The notes: generated from the sequence alone by a model not told the origin. Positions 8,145 through 17,046 are shown, counted from the first letter of the stretch. The stretch is 64,000 nucleotides of DNA from Microbacterium testaceum (GCF_020781835.1 NZ_JAJGNJ010000002.1:413772-477771); one strand, 5' to 3'. Translations and numbers: made by a program.

Positions 8145-9464
8145 TCACAGGTGGGTGGTGGTGGACGCGGCGGCGGCCACCCATGCGTCCTGGGTGGTGG
8201 GGCGGAGGCTGTCGAAGCGGAGCGGCCCGGATTTGAGGGCGGGGTCGAAGGGGATGTGGTGGACGGCGCGGACGCGGCCGGTGAACCCGTCGATGATGCG
8301 GTGCGCCTCTGGGGTGGTGTGGCGTTCGTCTTGGGAGACGATCACGACGGCGTGCGCTGCGAGCGCGGCGGAGCGGGCGTCGCGGGCGGCGAGGGCTTCG
8401 AGGAGGAGCGCTGCGGATTCGGCGGACTCGGGGGAGGCGAGGGTGGGGACGACGAGTTGGTAGGAGTTGTCGATCATGCGGAGCCACCGGTCGGCGGATT
8501 CGTCGTTGCCGGAGTCGAAGATGACGAGCCGGTAGTAGCGGGCGGCGACGGTCATGAGCTGGTCGAATTCTGCCGCTTCGATGCGTTGCCTCGCGGCGAG
8601 CGGCTCCGGGTTGGAGCGGAGGACGTCGTACCGGTCCTTGGTCTGGTGGTGCACGAACGCGGCGATGTCCGCAACGCCGGAGCGGGCCTCCGCGAGCCGG
8701 GTTGTTTCGGGGAGGAGGTCTTGGACGGTGGCGTCGTGCGGGCCGGATTCGGTGCGCCAGCCGAGGGTGCCGCGGGTGTCGTTGTTGTCCCACGCCAGCA
8801 CCGACCCGCCACCGTGGCGGGCGAACACGGCGGTGAGCATCGCGGTGGTCATGGTCTTCCCGACCCCGCCTTTGCCGTTGACCACGGCGATCGTGCGGTA
8901 CCCGGCCCAGTGCTGCGACACCGCGGTGACCGCCGCATTGCGCGCCGTCTCCTGGGCGGACGGGCGCACCCGGAACCCCGCGCGCGCCATCATTCCCCGC
9001 CACCCCGTCTGCGCCGTCGGCGCCGGTGCGGTGCCGGTGATGAACGAGGTCCGGCTGGCCGGCTCCGGCTCTGTGAGCTCGACATCCTGCTCGGGCGTTG
9101 CCTCATCTGCCGAAGATTCTGTATCCGTGGCATTGCCTGTGGGGATGGTGTCGATGAGTTCGGGAGTTCCGGGGTTCCAGGGTTCGGGTTCTCGGGATTC
9201 GCGGCGGGTGTCGGGGTGCTCGGCGCGGGTGACGGTGCCGTCGGGCGCGATCAAGAGCCGGTGCTCGCCACGGTCACCGGTGGCGTGCAGCTCCACCGCC
9301 TCGCCCAATCGACTGGCGATGATGACCGCCTCATTGATGACGGTCCCGCGCACGTCCTGTCCGCCGTTGACACGGAGCTGCCGCTCACCATCCGGGGTGA
9401 CGAGGGTCGCGGTGGCGCCGTGCACGGTCGCCTGGATCTGCGGGTGGTGGGTGAGGAGGGTCAT
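8145..9464 (-). CDS. ParA/MinD-like P-loop ATPase of the conjugation operon
   Basis: This 439-residue protein has a deviant Walker A, VNGKGGVGKT (about residues 195-204), the hallmark of ParA/MinD ATPases. A Walker-B-like LVIFDSGND and a switch region follow. The first 180 residues are a separate N-terminal part, rich in Glu/Pro/Thr after residue 85, with no family that I recognise. The ATG at 9464 was chosen because it overlaps the upstream stop (ATGA) and is preceded by AGAAAGAGAAA. The protein may position transfer machinery or DNA, or segregate an excised circular form. No ParB partner is visible. Confidence 0.8.
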   Translation of the reverse strand: MTLLTHHPQIQATVHGATATLVTPDGERQLRVNGGQDVRGTVINEAVIIASRLGEAVELHATGDRGEHRLLIAPDGTVTRAEHPDTRRESREPEPWNPGTPELIDTIPTGNATDTESSADEATPEQDVELTEPEPASRTSFITGTAPAPTAQTGWRGMMARAGFRVRPSAQETARNAAVTAVSQHWAGYRTIAVVNGKGGVGKTMTTAMLTAVFARHGGGSVLAWDNNDTRGTLGWRTESGPHDATVQDLLPETTRLAEARSGVADIAAFVHHQTKDRYDVLRSNPEPLAARQRIEAAEFDQLMTVAARYYRLVIFDSGNDESADRWLRMIDNSYQLVVPTLASPESAESAALLLEALAARDARSAALAAHAVVIVSQDERHTTPEAHRIIDGFTGRVRAVHHIPFDPALKSGPLRFDSLRPTTQDAWVAAAASTTTHL

Positions 9465-11077
9465 CGCGTTTCTCTTTCTGCGGTGAGCCAGCCGGTGAGA
9501 CTGGACTCGGGTTCCGGGGTGGGGTTCGGCCACAAGTCCTCCACGGCCATCGGCTCCAATCCGGCCGGAATGAACTCGACGGGGGTGAGGGGCGGGTCCG
9601 GGAGGGGGAGGACGGCGTCGTCGGTCTTGAACAGGTCGTATTCCCAGTCGCTGGAGGTAGAGAAGCAGTCAACGAGGTAGGAGAACTGGCCGACGTACGC
9701 GATGAATTCGCCTTTGCGGAGCTGCCTCGCCATGTCGACGTGCGCGGCGGGGAGGTTGAGGCGCTCCCGGAGCGCGGCTTGTTCTTGGTGGTTGACGCGG
9801 AAGATGAACTTGTTTTCGATGTCGCCGACCATCGAGTAGGCGAGGTGGCGTTCTTGGGAGCCGGCGGCGCCGACGGCGTCGAGGTCGCCCATCTTGTGCA
9901 GGATGACGATGTTGCTGATCCCGTAGTGCCGGGACAGCTTCAGCCACTGCTGGTACATCTGCAGCGCGGCCAGCGATGTCATGTCTCGCCACCCTTCCTC
10001 CCGAATCACGTACCGCGTGCGGTGCGCGTCACGGTCGGAGATCACCGCCTGAATCCACGCGGTCGCGCATACCTGCGTCAACTGCGCCACGAGCTCGCCG
10101 CGCGCGAAGAGCTCCGAGGTGTCCACCACCACCAACGGGGAGCCCTCGTCGAAGACAACGGTCGATTCGTCCTCGAAGAGCCCGGAGAGGTCACCGTCGA
10201 CGAACCGGCGCAGGACGTACCTGGGCCCGGAGGCGGCCGCGATGAGTTCGGTGTCTTCGGTGTCGCCGCCGGCGATCCGGATGATCTCGGCGTAGACGGC
10301 GCGGAGGGTGGGGCGGTCGCCGGTGGTGCTGATGGCGCGTTCCAGGGCGAGGTGGATGCAGGCGTGCTCCGGTGCGGTGAGCGCTTTGCCGCCGAGCGTC
10401 ATCTCGATGAGGGAGATGAGGGTGGTGATGCGGCGTTGCCTCACCATCTGTTCGTGTTGCTCGTCGGTGGACCGGGTGCGGCGGGGCCCGCGGGCGAGCG
10501 GGTTGAGGCGGGTGTGGGTGTCGTGGCCGAGGCGGATGACGGTGCCGCCGACCGCGTCAGCGACCACCACCCACTCACCCTTGCTATCCGAGGGCACGAC
10601 GGCCTGGTGACCGAACGCGAGGGAGCGGACGACGAGGGTCTTGATGGTCGCGGACTTCCCCGACCGGTAAGCGCCGAGCACGAGAACGTTGGTCGAAAAA
10701 GCGCCCCGCTCGGTCGCGTCGGCGTACGTCTCCCACGGCGAGAAATGCCACAGCGCATCGGCGTTGAGGTCGACGCCGACGATCGGGCCCCGGTGCCCGA
10801 GGCCGGTGTCAGCAACGAACGGGTAGATCCCGGCGAGATGCTGCGAGGTCGCCTGATGCCCCGGCACCCGCATCGGTGCGAGATTCCAGTACCCGCCATC
10901 GGTCAGCCCAGGGCCGAAAGGCCCGGGCACGGCGGCGTCAGGAAGTCCTCGACTGTCTCGGCGCCCCGATTCTGAGCCGCTGTCGCGGAGGGCGGTGCGG
11001 ATCTGCTGCTCGCGGGCGCGCCGGGCGGCGCGCGTCTCGGAGGCGGGCGTGAGGTGGACGACTTTACGGGTCATCAC
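9461..11077 (-). CDS. VirB4/TraC-like conjugation ATPase
   Basis: This is a P-loop ATPase predicted to power assembly of the type IV secretion channel. The length is 538 residues. Walker A is GAYRSGKS at about residues 135-142, followed by VVPSDSKGEW, as in VirB4 and FtsK-like motors. The Walker B region reads RYVIREEGWRD, where VirB4 proteins usually have hydrophobics followed by DEAW, so the first acidic residue is not the usual Asp. The sensor region VILHKMGDL replaces the common TQ motif. The GTG start at 11077 overlaps the SCO6880-like gene stop (GTGA). This pairing with an SCO6880-type protein is standard in actinobacterial elements. Confidence 0.82.
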   Translation of the reverse strand: MMTRKVVHLTPASETRAARRAREQQIRTALRDSGSESGRRDSRGLPDAAVPGPFGPGLTDGGYWNLAPMRVPGHQATSQHLAGIYPFVADTGLGHRGPIVGVDLNADALWHFSPWETYADATERGAFSTNVLVLGAYRSGKSATIKTLVVRSLAFGHQAVVPSDSKGEWVVVADAVGGTVIRLGHDTHTRLNPLARGPRRTRSTDEQHEQMVRQRRITTLISLIEMTLGGKALTAPEHACIHLALERAISTTGDRPTLRAVYAEIIRIAGGDTEDTELIAAASGPRYVLRRFVDGDLSGLFEDESTVVFDEGSPLVVVDTSELFARGELVAQLTQVCATAWIQAVISDRDAHRTRYVIREEGWRDMTSLAALQMYQQWLKLSRHYGISNIVILHKMGDLDAVGAAGSQERHLAYSMVGDIENKFIFRVNHQEQAALRERLNLPAAHVDMARQLRKGEFIAYVGQFSYLVDCFSTSSDWEYDLFKTDDAVLPLPDPPLTPVEFIPAGLEPMAVEDLWPNPTPEPESSLTGWLTAERETR

Positions 11078-12573
11078 TTCATCCCCATCCCCAGCGGCAG
11101 CGCATTGACGAGCAGGGCTTCGGCTTGCTGGCAGTACAAGATCTGCGCCTCCATCCCGACCTGGGACAGCGCGTTGCGGGCGCCGGCAACGGACTGTTCC
11201 AGCTGCTCCTCATCGGGGGCGGTGATGGTGAGGTAGGCGCCATACCGGAACTCACCGTGACCGGCGACCAACTCTTCTTCCTGGCGTTCGAGGGCGAGCC
11301 AGTCGGCTTCGTCGGCGGCGGACCCGTCGGCGTTGCGGCGGGCGCGCATCTTCTGGTTCCCCCGCCACACCTTCTTCTCCTCCCGGATCCGGCGCAGCGC
11401 CTTCTCCACCGGCACCGGCGTCAGCACGATCGAGAAGATGTGCGTGACCGCTTCCCCGGTGACGGGGTGCCGGGCGAACACCAGCGGGGAGATGAACCCG
11501 ATCGGGGCGTCCGAGCGCGGCCACTCGTGGATCCACATGGTCGTGTGCACACCGGAGTCGGTGATGACGAGCCCGTTCTTCCCGCGTGGCTCTTCCAGGT
11601 ACATCGGCCCGATCGCCGAGAGCGCCACACCGTCCTGTTCCGGGTCGCGGTTCTGGACGGTGGAGAGGAACTCGGGGTCAAACGCGGTGCGGGACAGGGC
11701 GGCGATGTCGCGCGGGGTGAGCCAGCGGCGGACGGTGATGCGGGCACTCCGGAGCGCGTCAGTGATGTTTCGGGCCTCGATCGCCGCCAGCCGTTGCACC
11801 GCCTCTGCTCTACCACCGAGCGCCTTCAACTGGGCGGACAGCGCGGGAAGGTCGAGGGTGAGGGTCAGGAAGTTCCGGTGCGCAACCGCGAACCGCTCCG
11901 AGCCATCCATCACCCGCTGGTAGTTGTCGGCCACCTCCGGGGTAGGAGCGTCGGGCAGGCGGAGGGTAATGTCGTCGAGGTGGGCGCGGGCGGCGCGGAT
12001 CGTGGTCGGGGTGGTGCGTTCTTGCAGGGTGATTCGCTTCACCCCGGGGCGTTGGGTGATTGCGGCGAGCACGTTCGCCCACTGCTGGGCGAGATCGCGG
12101 CGCTCGAGGATGTCCTTCATCAGGAATCCCTGCACCTCCAGCTCCGCGGTGATGGAGACAGTGCGCTCGTGTGGGCTGTAGGCGGACGCCATGCCTTCGA
12201 CATCCCAGATCTGCACCGACGCGCGCGTCCCGGGGAGGTTCAGCGTCCCTTCCTTCGCAGGCGCCTCTGGTCGGTACTGCTGTGTCGTCGCGCCCGCGAC
12301 GTGCCGGGCCTGCTTCGACAGCCACAACGCGAATAGTCGCGGCGCCGACATGCCCTGCAGCTGCACGAGCGCGAGGATTCCGAAGGGGAGGTAGATCGGT
12401 GCGGTGGCGAGGAGGCCTACTGGTCCGAGCCGGTTGATCCCGATCAGGATGGTTACGGCGGCGATGGTGACGCAGGCGATCTGCCAGGCGTCCATGCCGA
12501 GGACGATGCCTTGCCGTGACCGGCGCGGGAGCCGGACCGGGCGTGACGGGTCAGTGACGATGGTGCTGGTCAT
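11074..12573 (-). CDS. SCO6880/PrgI-type conjugal transfer membrane protein
   Basis: This 499-residue protein matches the SCO6880 family, which pairs with a VirB4-like ATPase in actinobacterial conjugation systems. Two adjacent N-terminal membrane segments (about residues 28-46 and 49-72, the PrgI-like part) are followed by a long soluble region. That region includes SITAELEVQGFLMKD and a C-terminal domain with GAYLTITAPDEEQLEQS. The ATG at 12573 was chosen because it overlaps the preceding stop and begins the recognisable family N-terminus; the open frame upstream is basic low-complexity shadow. It is presumed to be an inner-membrane channel component. Confidence 0.82.
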   Translation of the reverse strand: MTSTIVTDPSRPVRLPRRSRQGIVLGMDAWQIACVTIAAVTILIGINRLGPVGLLATAPIYLPFGILALVQLQGMSAPRLFALWLSKQARHVAGATTQQYRPEAPAKEGTLNLPGTRASVQIWDVEGMASAYSPHERTVSITAELEVQGFLMKDILERRDLAQQWANVLAAITQRPGVKRITLQERTTPTTIRAARAHLDDITLRLPDAPTPEVADNYQRVMDGSERFAVAHRNFLTLTLDLPALSAQLKALGGRAEAVQRLAAIEARNITDALRSARITVRRWLTPRDIAALSRTAFDPEFLSTVQNRDPEQDGVALSAIGPMYLEEPRGKNGLVITDSGVHTTMWIHEWPRSDAPIGFISPLVFARHPVTGEAVTHIFSIVLTPVPVEKALRRIREEKKVWRGNQKMRARRNADGSAADEADWLALERQEEELVAGHGEFRYGAYLTITAPDEEQLEQSVAGARNALSQVGMEAQILYCQQAEALLVNALPLGMGMK

Positions 12574-14030
12574 GAGGACCTCCGAGGGGGAGTCGGGGCG
12601 GGGGCCGCACTGGGTGAAGGAGCAGAAGCCGGCGATGAGGGACGCGGCGTGGGTCCGGCGGCGGCCGTGCCGGCCGGCGGCGCGCCAGGTCGGGACGGTG
12701 CGGGCGCGGGGCGGCTGCCGTTGGCCGTGATCGGCGGGCGCGCCGACGTGCCGCTGGCGCGACTGGCGGGGGCGGCGGAAGGAGCGCGGCCGGGACCGGC
12801 GGGTGCTCGGGTGCCGGCGGGGGAGCTGCCGACGCGGGTGGGGATACGAGTGAGGGTGCGGGCGGTGTTGGTGCCGGAGCGGGCGGCGTTGCTGCCCATT
12901 CGGGACCCGATGGAGTCGACCGCGGAGCCACCGATGAAGGAGAACAGTCCGAAGACCGCAAAGGGTGCGAACGTCACCAGAAGCAGGCCGAGCAGGAGCG
13001 GCCAGGATTGCGGATCCCAGATCGTGGTGATGTTCGCGAGACCGTTGACGATGAGCGCGAAGAAGCCGATCGTGAGCGGCGTCGTGAGTAGCAGCGCGAC
13101 GACGGCGGAGACGTACCGGATGACCCATTGGGCGCCGAGGGTGCGGACGGGGAAGATCATCCACGCGATCGGCGCGACGGCGATGAGCGCGGCGAGGGCG
13201 AGGTTGCGGAATGCGAAGACGACCAGGAGCAGGAAGATCGCGACCATCAGCAGGGAGTGGATGAGGAACGCGAAGAAGTAGTTCGCTTGCCCGCCGGCCC
13301 ACATCACGCTCTGCAGGGTGGAGAACAAGCTGCCCGGGCCGTCGCGGTTGAGGATGTACCAGGACATGTCATCGACCGCGTTCAGTAACAGCCCGGTCAG
13401 CCACAGCCCGATCGGGACGGCCGGGATCGCCAGGAACGACCGGATAATCGCGCTAATGAGGGCGTCGCGGTCGCGAGAGACGACGGCGGCCGTAATGGCC
13501 CAGATCATCGCCCCGAGCAGCACCATGAGGATGGCCCACGCCCAGAACGACCACTCGCCGGTCGCCGCTGACCACAAGGCCGTGGTGGTGTCAAAGCTCA
13601 TCGCCGTCAGGACCGTGTGCATGACGGTGGTCGCAGCAAGAGCGGCACCCCGGCCGGCGTTCTCGAACGTGATGCAGACGACATCGCCAACCGAGCAGCC
13701 GTACTGAACGACGATCGCCTTCCCGCCAGCGGCGCGGATGGCGTCGTGATGCCCTTCGTATGTTGTGCAGACCGTTGCGGTACTTCCGCTTGTCGGGACG
13801 CCGAGGAAGCAGGCCGCGGTGCGGACGTCTTGAGGGTTGTCTGGTGTGCAGGAGACCTGCCCGGCTTCGGCCGTGCATGTGACGGGGTAGGCGGGGGCCG
13901 ACCACGACACCCCGTTCACGGGGTTTGCGGCGGTGGCGGGGGCAGGCGCGGCGGTGGCGGGCGGCGCCACCAGGAGCATCGTGGTGAGGCCGAGGGCTGC
14001 GGCGACCGCGAGGGTGCGCAGCGTGCGCAT
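12570..14030 (-). CDS. VirB6/TrbL-like polytopic membrane protein
   Basis: This 486-residue protein has a signal peptide (MRTLRTLAVAAALGLTTMLL, cleavage after ATA-AP or nearby) and an extracellular segment with several cysteines. At least six hydrophobic helices lie between about residues 150 and 390, and the last 85 residues are Pro/Ala/Ser-rich. This architecture corresponds to TrbL/VirB6 channel proteins. The ATG at 14030 overlaps the preceding stop by one base (TGATG). It belongs to the transfer operon between the pilin-like gene and SCO6880, the usual position. Confidence 0.8.
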   Translation of the reverse strand: MRTLRTLAVAAALGLTTMLLVAPPATAAPAPATAANPVNGVSWSAPAYPVTCTAEAGQVSCTPDNPQDVRTAACFLGVPTSGSTATVCTTYEGHHDAIRAAGGKAIVVQYGCSVGDVVCITFENAGRGAALAATTVMHTVLTAMSFDTTTALWSAATGEWSFWAWAILMVLLGAMIWAITAAVVSRDRDALISAIIRSFLAIPAVPIGLWLTGLLLNAVDDMSWYILNRDGPGSLFSTLQSVMWAGGQANYFFAFLIHSLLMVAIFLLLVVFAFRNLALAALIAVAPIAWMIFPVRTLGAQWVIRYVSAVVALLLTTPLTIGFFALIVNGLANITTIWDPQSWPLLLGLLLVTFAPFAVFGLFSFIGGSAVDSIGSRMGSNAARSGTNTARTLTRIPTRVGSSPAGTRAPAGPGRAPSAAPASRASGTSARPPITANGSRPAPAPSRPGAPPAGTAAAGPTPRPSSPASAPSPSAAPAPTPPRRSS

Positions 14031-14317
14031 CAGAATCCAAAGTCGAAGTTGATGAACCACTGGAAGATGCCGCTGACCGCGCCGAGGATGGCGGCAGCGA
14101 GGAAGATCCAGAGGATGTGTTCGCCCGCCCAGGAGCGGACGCGTTCGTTGCCGGCGCCACGGAACGCAAGTGACCCGCCCGCGACGATCAGCATGGTGAA
14201 GACCACCAGCATTCCGGCGGCGAGCACATAGGACACGATGACTTGGAAGCCGCCAAAGAACGGGGCGGAGAAGTCCGGATTGATGTCCGGAACGTTCACC
14301 GACTGGACGATGGGCAT
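14030..14317 (-). CDS. Pilin-like/VirB2-position small membrane protein
   Basis: This 95-residue protein has two hydrophobic segments (about residues 25-50 and 68-90) joined by a short basic loop containing RGAGNERVRSW. That hairpin is typical of VirB2/TrbC-type pilins or small TrbL partners. It is the first of the channel genes downstream of the M23 peptidase and is coupled to the VirB6-like gene. The region before the ATG contains AGAAGGAGAA, a strong ribosome binding site. The function is inferred from size, topology and gene order. Confidence 0.65.
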   Translation of the reverse strand: MPIVQSVNVPDINPDFSAPFFGGFQVIVSYVLAAGMLVVFTMLIVAGGSLAFRGAGNERVRSWAGEHILWIFLAAAILGAVSGIFQWFINFDFGF

Positions 14318-14341
14318 GCTGTTCTCCTTCTATCCGGGGGG

Positions 14342-14965
14342 TTATGGCAGGGCGAGTCCGAGCGAGTTCATGAAGGGAGCGGGGTCGATCGAGGTGCCGT
14401 GATCGATGACCTCGTAGTGCAGGTGACATCCGAACGACTTCCCGGTGTTGCCCTCCGCGCCGATGGGGGTGCCGGCGGTGACGGTGTCGCCGGTCTGGAC
14501 GCGAAGTGAGCCCCAGAGCATGTGGCCGTAGAGCGTGGTGAGCCTGTCGCCGTGATCGATGCGGACGGTGTTGCCGTAGCCCTGATAGCTGCCCGCGGTG
14601 ATTACCGTGCCGGGTCCGGCGGCGTAGATGGTGCTCCCGCACCCCTGCGCCATGTCGTACCCCTGGTGATTGACGGAGCAATACGCGCACCCGATCACCG
14701 GGTTGTGCCCGAACCCGCGACCTTTCGTGAACCCGCCGGCCAACGGCATCCCCCACTCTCCAGACGCGGACGGTGTGCCGCCGCCGTCCTCGGCGGGCGG
14801 GGGAGGGGGCGCTCCCGTGGCGACGGCTGCAGCGATCAAAACCATCGGCATGAGGATGATCCCGGAGGCGGTCGCCAGGACGATGGCTGCGATCAGGAGC
14901 ATGCGCCGCCCGGTGCGGCTGCGAGCGGCGGTGAGCGCAGCGACCGAGACGGCGGGGGCGGGCAT
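14342..14965 (-). CDS. Membrane-anchored M23 peptidase of the conjugation system
   Basis: This 207-residue protein has one N-terminal membrane segment (about residues 22-52), a Pro-rich linker and a lysostaphin-type M23 domain. The zinc site is visible as HQGYDM (His plus Asp) and the C-terminal HLHYE, with GHM as the accessory histidine segment. It probably cuts peptidoglycan locally so that the transfer channel can pass, the role that VirB1-type transglycosylases play in Gram-negatives. It is located between the VirB8-position protein and the pilin-like gene. Confidence 0.88.
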   Translation of the reverse strand: MPAPAVSVAALTAARSRTGRRMLLIAAIVLATASGIILMPMVLIAAAVATGAPPPPPAEDGGGTPSASGEWGMPLAGGFTKGRGFGHNPVIGCAYCSVNHQGYDMAQGCGSTIYAAGPGTVITAGSYQGYGNTVRIDHGDRLTTLYGHMLWGSLRVQTGDTVTAGTPIGAEGNTGKSFGCHLHYEVIDHGTSIDPAPFMNSLGLALP

Positions 14966-14966
14966 T

Positions 14967-15704
14967 TCAGTCCCCGAGCGCCGAATCGAAGAACCGAATC
15001 AGCATGCAATCCCCAGGCGCCTGCGTCGATCCGGGTGTGGGAACCGAGGCGTCGCCGCACAGCACCTGCGCACTGACACGCACCTGCTCCTCATAGCTGT
15101 GCTCAGCCGAATCCTCACCCTCCTCCGTGAAGGTGAGGATGACGTCGCTCGTGCCGATGAACATGTCGTCTCCGGCGTAATCCGGGACGGGCGTGTAAGA
15201 CATCTCGCCCACGGTGATGGCGACTACACGACCGTCCTCGTCTTCGAGCGACGCCCACACGGCATCGGGAAAGACGACCGCCTCCCGCATCTCTTGCTGG
15301 TAGCGCGTCACTTGGGCAGCTTGCTCTTCGGGGTCGGTGTAGCGGGGGTCGGGCGTGAACCAGGTGTCGAGGTAGGTCACCCACTCCTCGCGTGTGGCTC
15401 GGGTGGTGTCCACCGTGCCTGCCGCCTCGATCGCCGCGCGCAGGTACACCTCTTCATCCGCCGTGATCGGCTCCGGAACCCACCCCAACTCGGTGACGGA
15501 GGCGTCCACCACCGATGCGTTGGAGGCTGTCGGGGCCGGGGTGGTAGCAGTTGGCGTCGAGGATCCTGATGGCTCAGGGGCGGGGGCCGCGCCTTCCCGA
15601 GGCGTGATCGCGATCGTGACTGCGAGGATGACGGCTGCGGCAAGTACCGCGCCACCGGCGATAAGCCACGCAAAATTCCGTGTTCGCATCCGTCGTTGCG
15701 CCAT
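14967..15704 (-). CDS. Anchored extracellular protein at the head of the conjugation operon
   Basis: This 245-residue protein has a basic start MAQRRMRTRNFAW, one membrane anchor (about residues 11-34), a Thr/Pro/Ser-rich linker and an extracytoplasmic domain with two cysteines (CGDAS and DCMLIRF). The topology and first position in the operon resemble TcpC/VirB8-like scaffold proteins, but I recognise no family motif. The ATG at 15704 is used; an in-frame GTG three bases upstream, with GAAGGGGCGG before it, is an equal alternative. The gene is one base away from the M23 gene, so they are co-transcribed. Confidence 0.7.
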   Translation of the reverse strand: MAQRRMRTRNFAWLIAGGAVLAAAVILAVTIAITPREGAAPAPEPSGSSTPTATTPAPTASNASVVDASVTELGWVPEPITADEEVYLRAAIEAAGTVDTTRATREEWVTYLDTWFTPDPRYTDPEEQAAQVTRYQQEMREAVVFPDAVWASLEDEDGRVVAITVGEMSYTPVPDYAGDDMFIGTSDVILTFTEEGEDSAEHSYEEQVRVSAQVLCGDASVPTPGSTQAPGDCMLIRFFDSALGD

Positions 15705-16029
15705 CACGAGAACCGCCCCTTCGTCTGCCGGGCCTCGCCAACGAAGGCAAGTCGGAGAGGCGCGGCTTGAACGTGACCGAATACTAGGCCTGCCGAAAGT
15801 GGCAGTGCACGGACGGTTGTGGATAGTGAAAAATCCCTCATCAAAAGGCTTTTCCGCGGCACAGGGGCGCTTATACACCCTCCGTGACGCGCTCGTCTGT
15901 AGGCCGATTGGGGGACGCGCCGCTTGTGCCCGGCAGCCGTCGCCGTACAAAGATGCGAACGCGGAAGCGGAGCCATGAGTGAATACTACAAATACCCACT
16001 CGTGAGTCAAGCGGAACGAAGCATTCGTA
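15705..16029. promoter_or_regulatory. Divergent intergenic region between the conjugation operon and the HTH gene
   Basis: This stretch of about 325 bp separates the leftward transfer operon from the rightward winged-helix gene and must contain their promoters. An imperfect inverted repeat, GAGTGAATA at 15977-15985 and TACCCACTC at 15993-16001 (7-nt spacer), lies just before the regulator and is a candidate autoregulatory operator. Local AT-rich patches occur around 15815-15860. No gene was found here. Confidence 0.45.
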
Positions 16030-16380
16030 GTGCGGCCCGGGCCCGGCGGGCAGAATGAACGGGTGGTGAGTTATGCGCGCCCGGCATCCAGCGAGGGCCT
16101 GAAAGACCCGGTCGAAGCCCTTGGGTCGATGGTGCGTGCGAGCATCATCGGGTACCTCCGCACCAGCGGTCCCGCCGGTCGAGCGGAAATCTCGCGTGCG
16201 CTGGAACTCAACCCCAATACCGTGGTGAAGACGCTCGTGTCGCTGTACAACGCCGGTCTACTCGTCTCCGACCCACCGTTAGGAGAAGCACGTCAAGGTC
16301 AGCGAGTGACCTACCGAGTAAATAACCCCGCCGTGACAGAGATGTATCTGCAGCTCGGGCAGGCGATTGGCGAGGTCTAG
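16030..16380 (+). CDS. ArsR/MarR-like winged-helix transcriptional regulator
   Basis: This DNA-binding protein of up to 116 residues has a winged helix-turn-helix in the region VRASIIGYLRTSGPAGR, AEISRALELNPNTVVKTL and then VTYRVN as the wing. No metal-binding cysteines are visible, so metal sensing is not indicated. The start is uncertain: GTG at 16030 gives the longest form, while GTG at 16063 or 16066 keeps the full HTH and sits further from the candidate operator at 15977-16001. Lying divergent to the transfer operon, it may control conjugation; that is inference. Confidence 0.75.
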   Translation: MRPGPGGQNERVVSYARPASSEGLKDPVEALGSMVRASIIGYLRTSGPAGRAEISRALELNPNTVVKTLVSLYNAGLLVSDPPLGEARQGQRVTYRVNNPAVTEMYLQLGQAIGEV

Positions 16381-16593
16381 CACGCGCGCCAGCGCGACCT
16401 TGCGGCTCGTCTTCAATGCTCGGGCTCCGCTTCACCCTCATCAGAACCAGGACTGACATGCACGCGCGCACACTCGGACAAGGCCTGCGGGCCTCCGCGA
16501 TCGGCCTGGGGGGAAGGGGCTCCGACGCCCGCTCGCCAGCAGAGATGTGGCGGCGTCTGAGTGCTCTTTGGTGTGCGCGGTAGGCTGTGGGGG

Positions 16594-17046
16594 ATGGTCT
16601 CTTCGGCCCGGATTCCGCGTTCCGCGACGCTGAACGAGCAGTGGTTGATAATGAGGCTCATTACCAGCATCGGTCTGGCGTTGCTACTGATGCTCGGTCT
16701 GGCTGCAACGGCGCATGCGGAATCGAGCGAGGCGGCGTCTATTCCGCTCCTGGTATCCGGGCTGATGGACCCGCACGTGGAACCGGTGGCCGACGCCCCC
16801 GCAGAGCACGAGGAAGCCGCCAGCGGCGCATGGTCCGGATCGAACGCGCTGGCCGGTGCGGCGTTGTGTGTGTTTGGTGTTCTGTGTGGCCTGACGTTCA
16901 TGGTGGCCTTGCGAACGCTGTGGCATCGACGGATATCGCCCGTTCTCAGTGAGGTGTCGCGGGTGCCTTCGCTGCTTGCTGTGCCGGCTCTGCGCGCGCA
17001 TCCGGTGATGTTGTCGTTGACGCAGTTGGGTCTTTCTCGAACCTGA
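16594..17046 (+). CDS. Small secreted or anchored DUF6153-like protein
   Basis: A signal-like stretch MRLITSIGLALLLMLGLAA ending at AHA-ES is followed by an acidic/His segment (DPHVEPVADAPAEHEEA). A second hydrophobic helix contains CVFGVLCGLTFMV, and the C-terminus is basic. This resembles the DUF6153 group often found in actinobacterial copper loci; another clear member is at 39348. Two starts are possible. ATG 16594 lies 7 nt after a TAGGCT -10-like box and may be leaderless. ATG 16651 begins the signal peptide directly, but a 15-bp palindrome overlaps it. It is the first gene of the copper/envelope train. Confidence 0.5.
   Translation: MVSSARIPRSATLNEQWLIMRLITSIGLALLLMLGLAATAHAESSEAASIPLLVSGLMDPHVEPVADAPAEHEEAASGAWSGSNALAGAALCVFGVLCGLTFMVALRTLWHRRISPVLSEVSRVPSLLAVPALRAHPVMLSLTQLGLSRT
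16649..16663. promoter_or_regulatory. 15-bp perfect palindrome, candidate metal-regulator operator
   Basis: TAATGAGGCTCATTA is a perfect odd-centred palindrome. It extends to 21 bp with one mismatched pair (TGA on the left, CCA on the right). The size and AT-rich arms resemble Fur/Zur-type boxes. It overlaps the second possible start codon of the DUF6153-like gene. It may be an operator for the copper/envelope gene train; no regulator can be assigned. Confidence 0.4.

Noticed and set aside
5436..9680. Several long plus-strand ORFs over the conjugation genes (up to 571 codons)
   Set aside because: They lie opposite genes with clear Walker motifs and coupled starts. Their products are Gly/Asp/Val-rich shadow proteins typical of high-GC DNA.
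11125..12336. 403-codon plus-strand ORF opposite the SCO6880-like gene
   Set aside because: No recognisable domain and composition typical of an antisense shadow; the minus-strand gene fits the operon.
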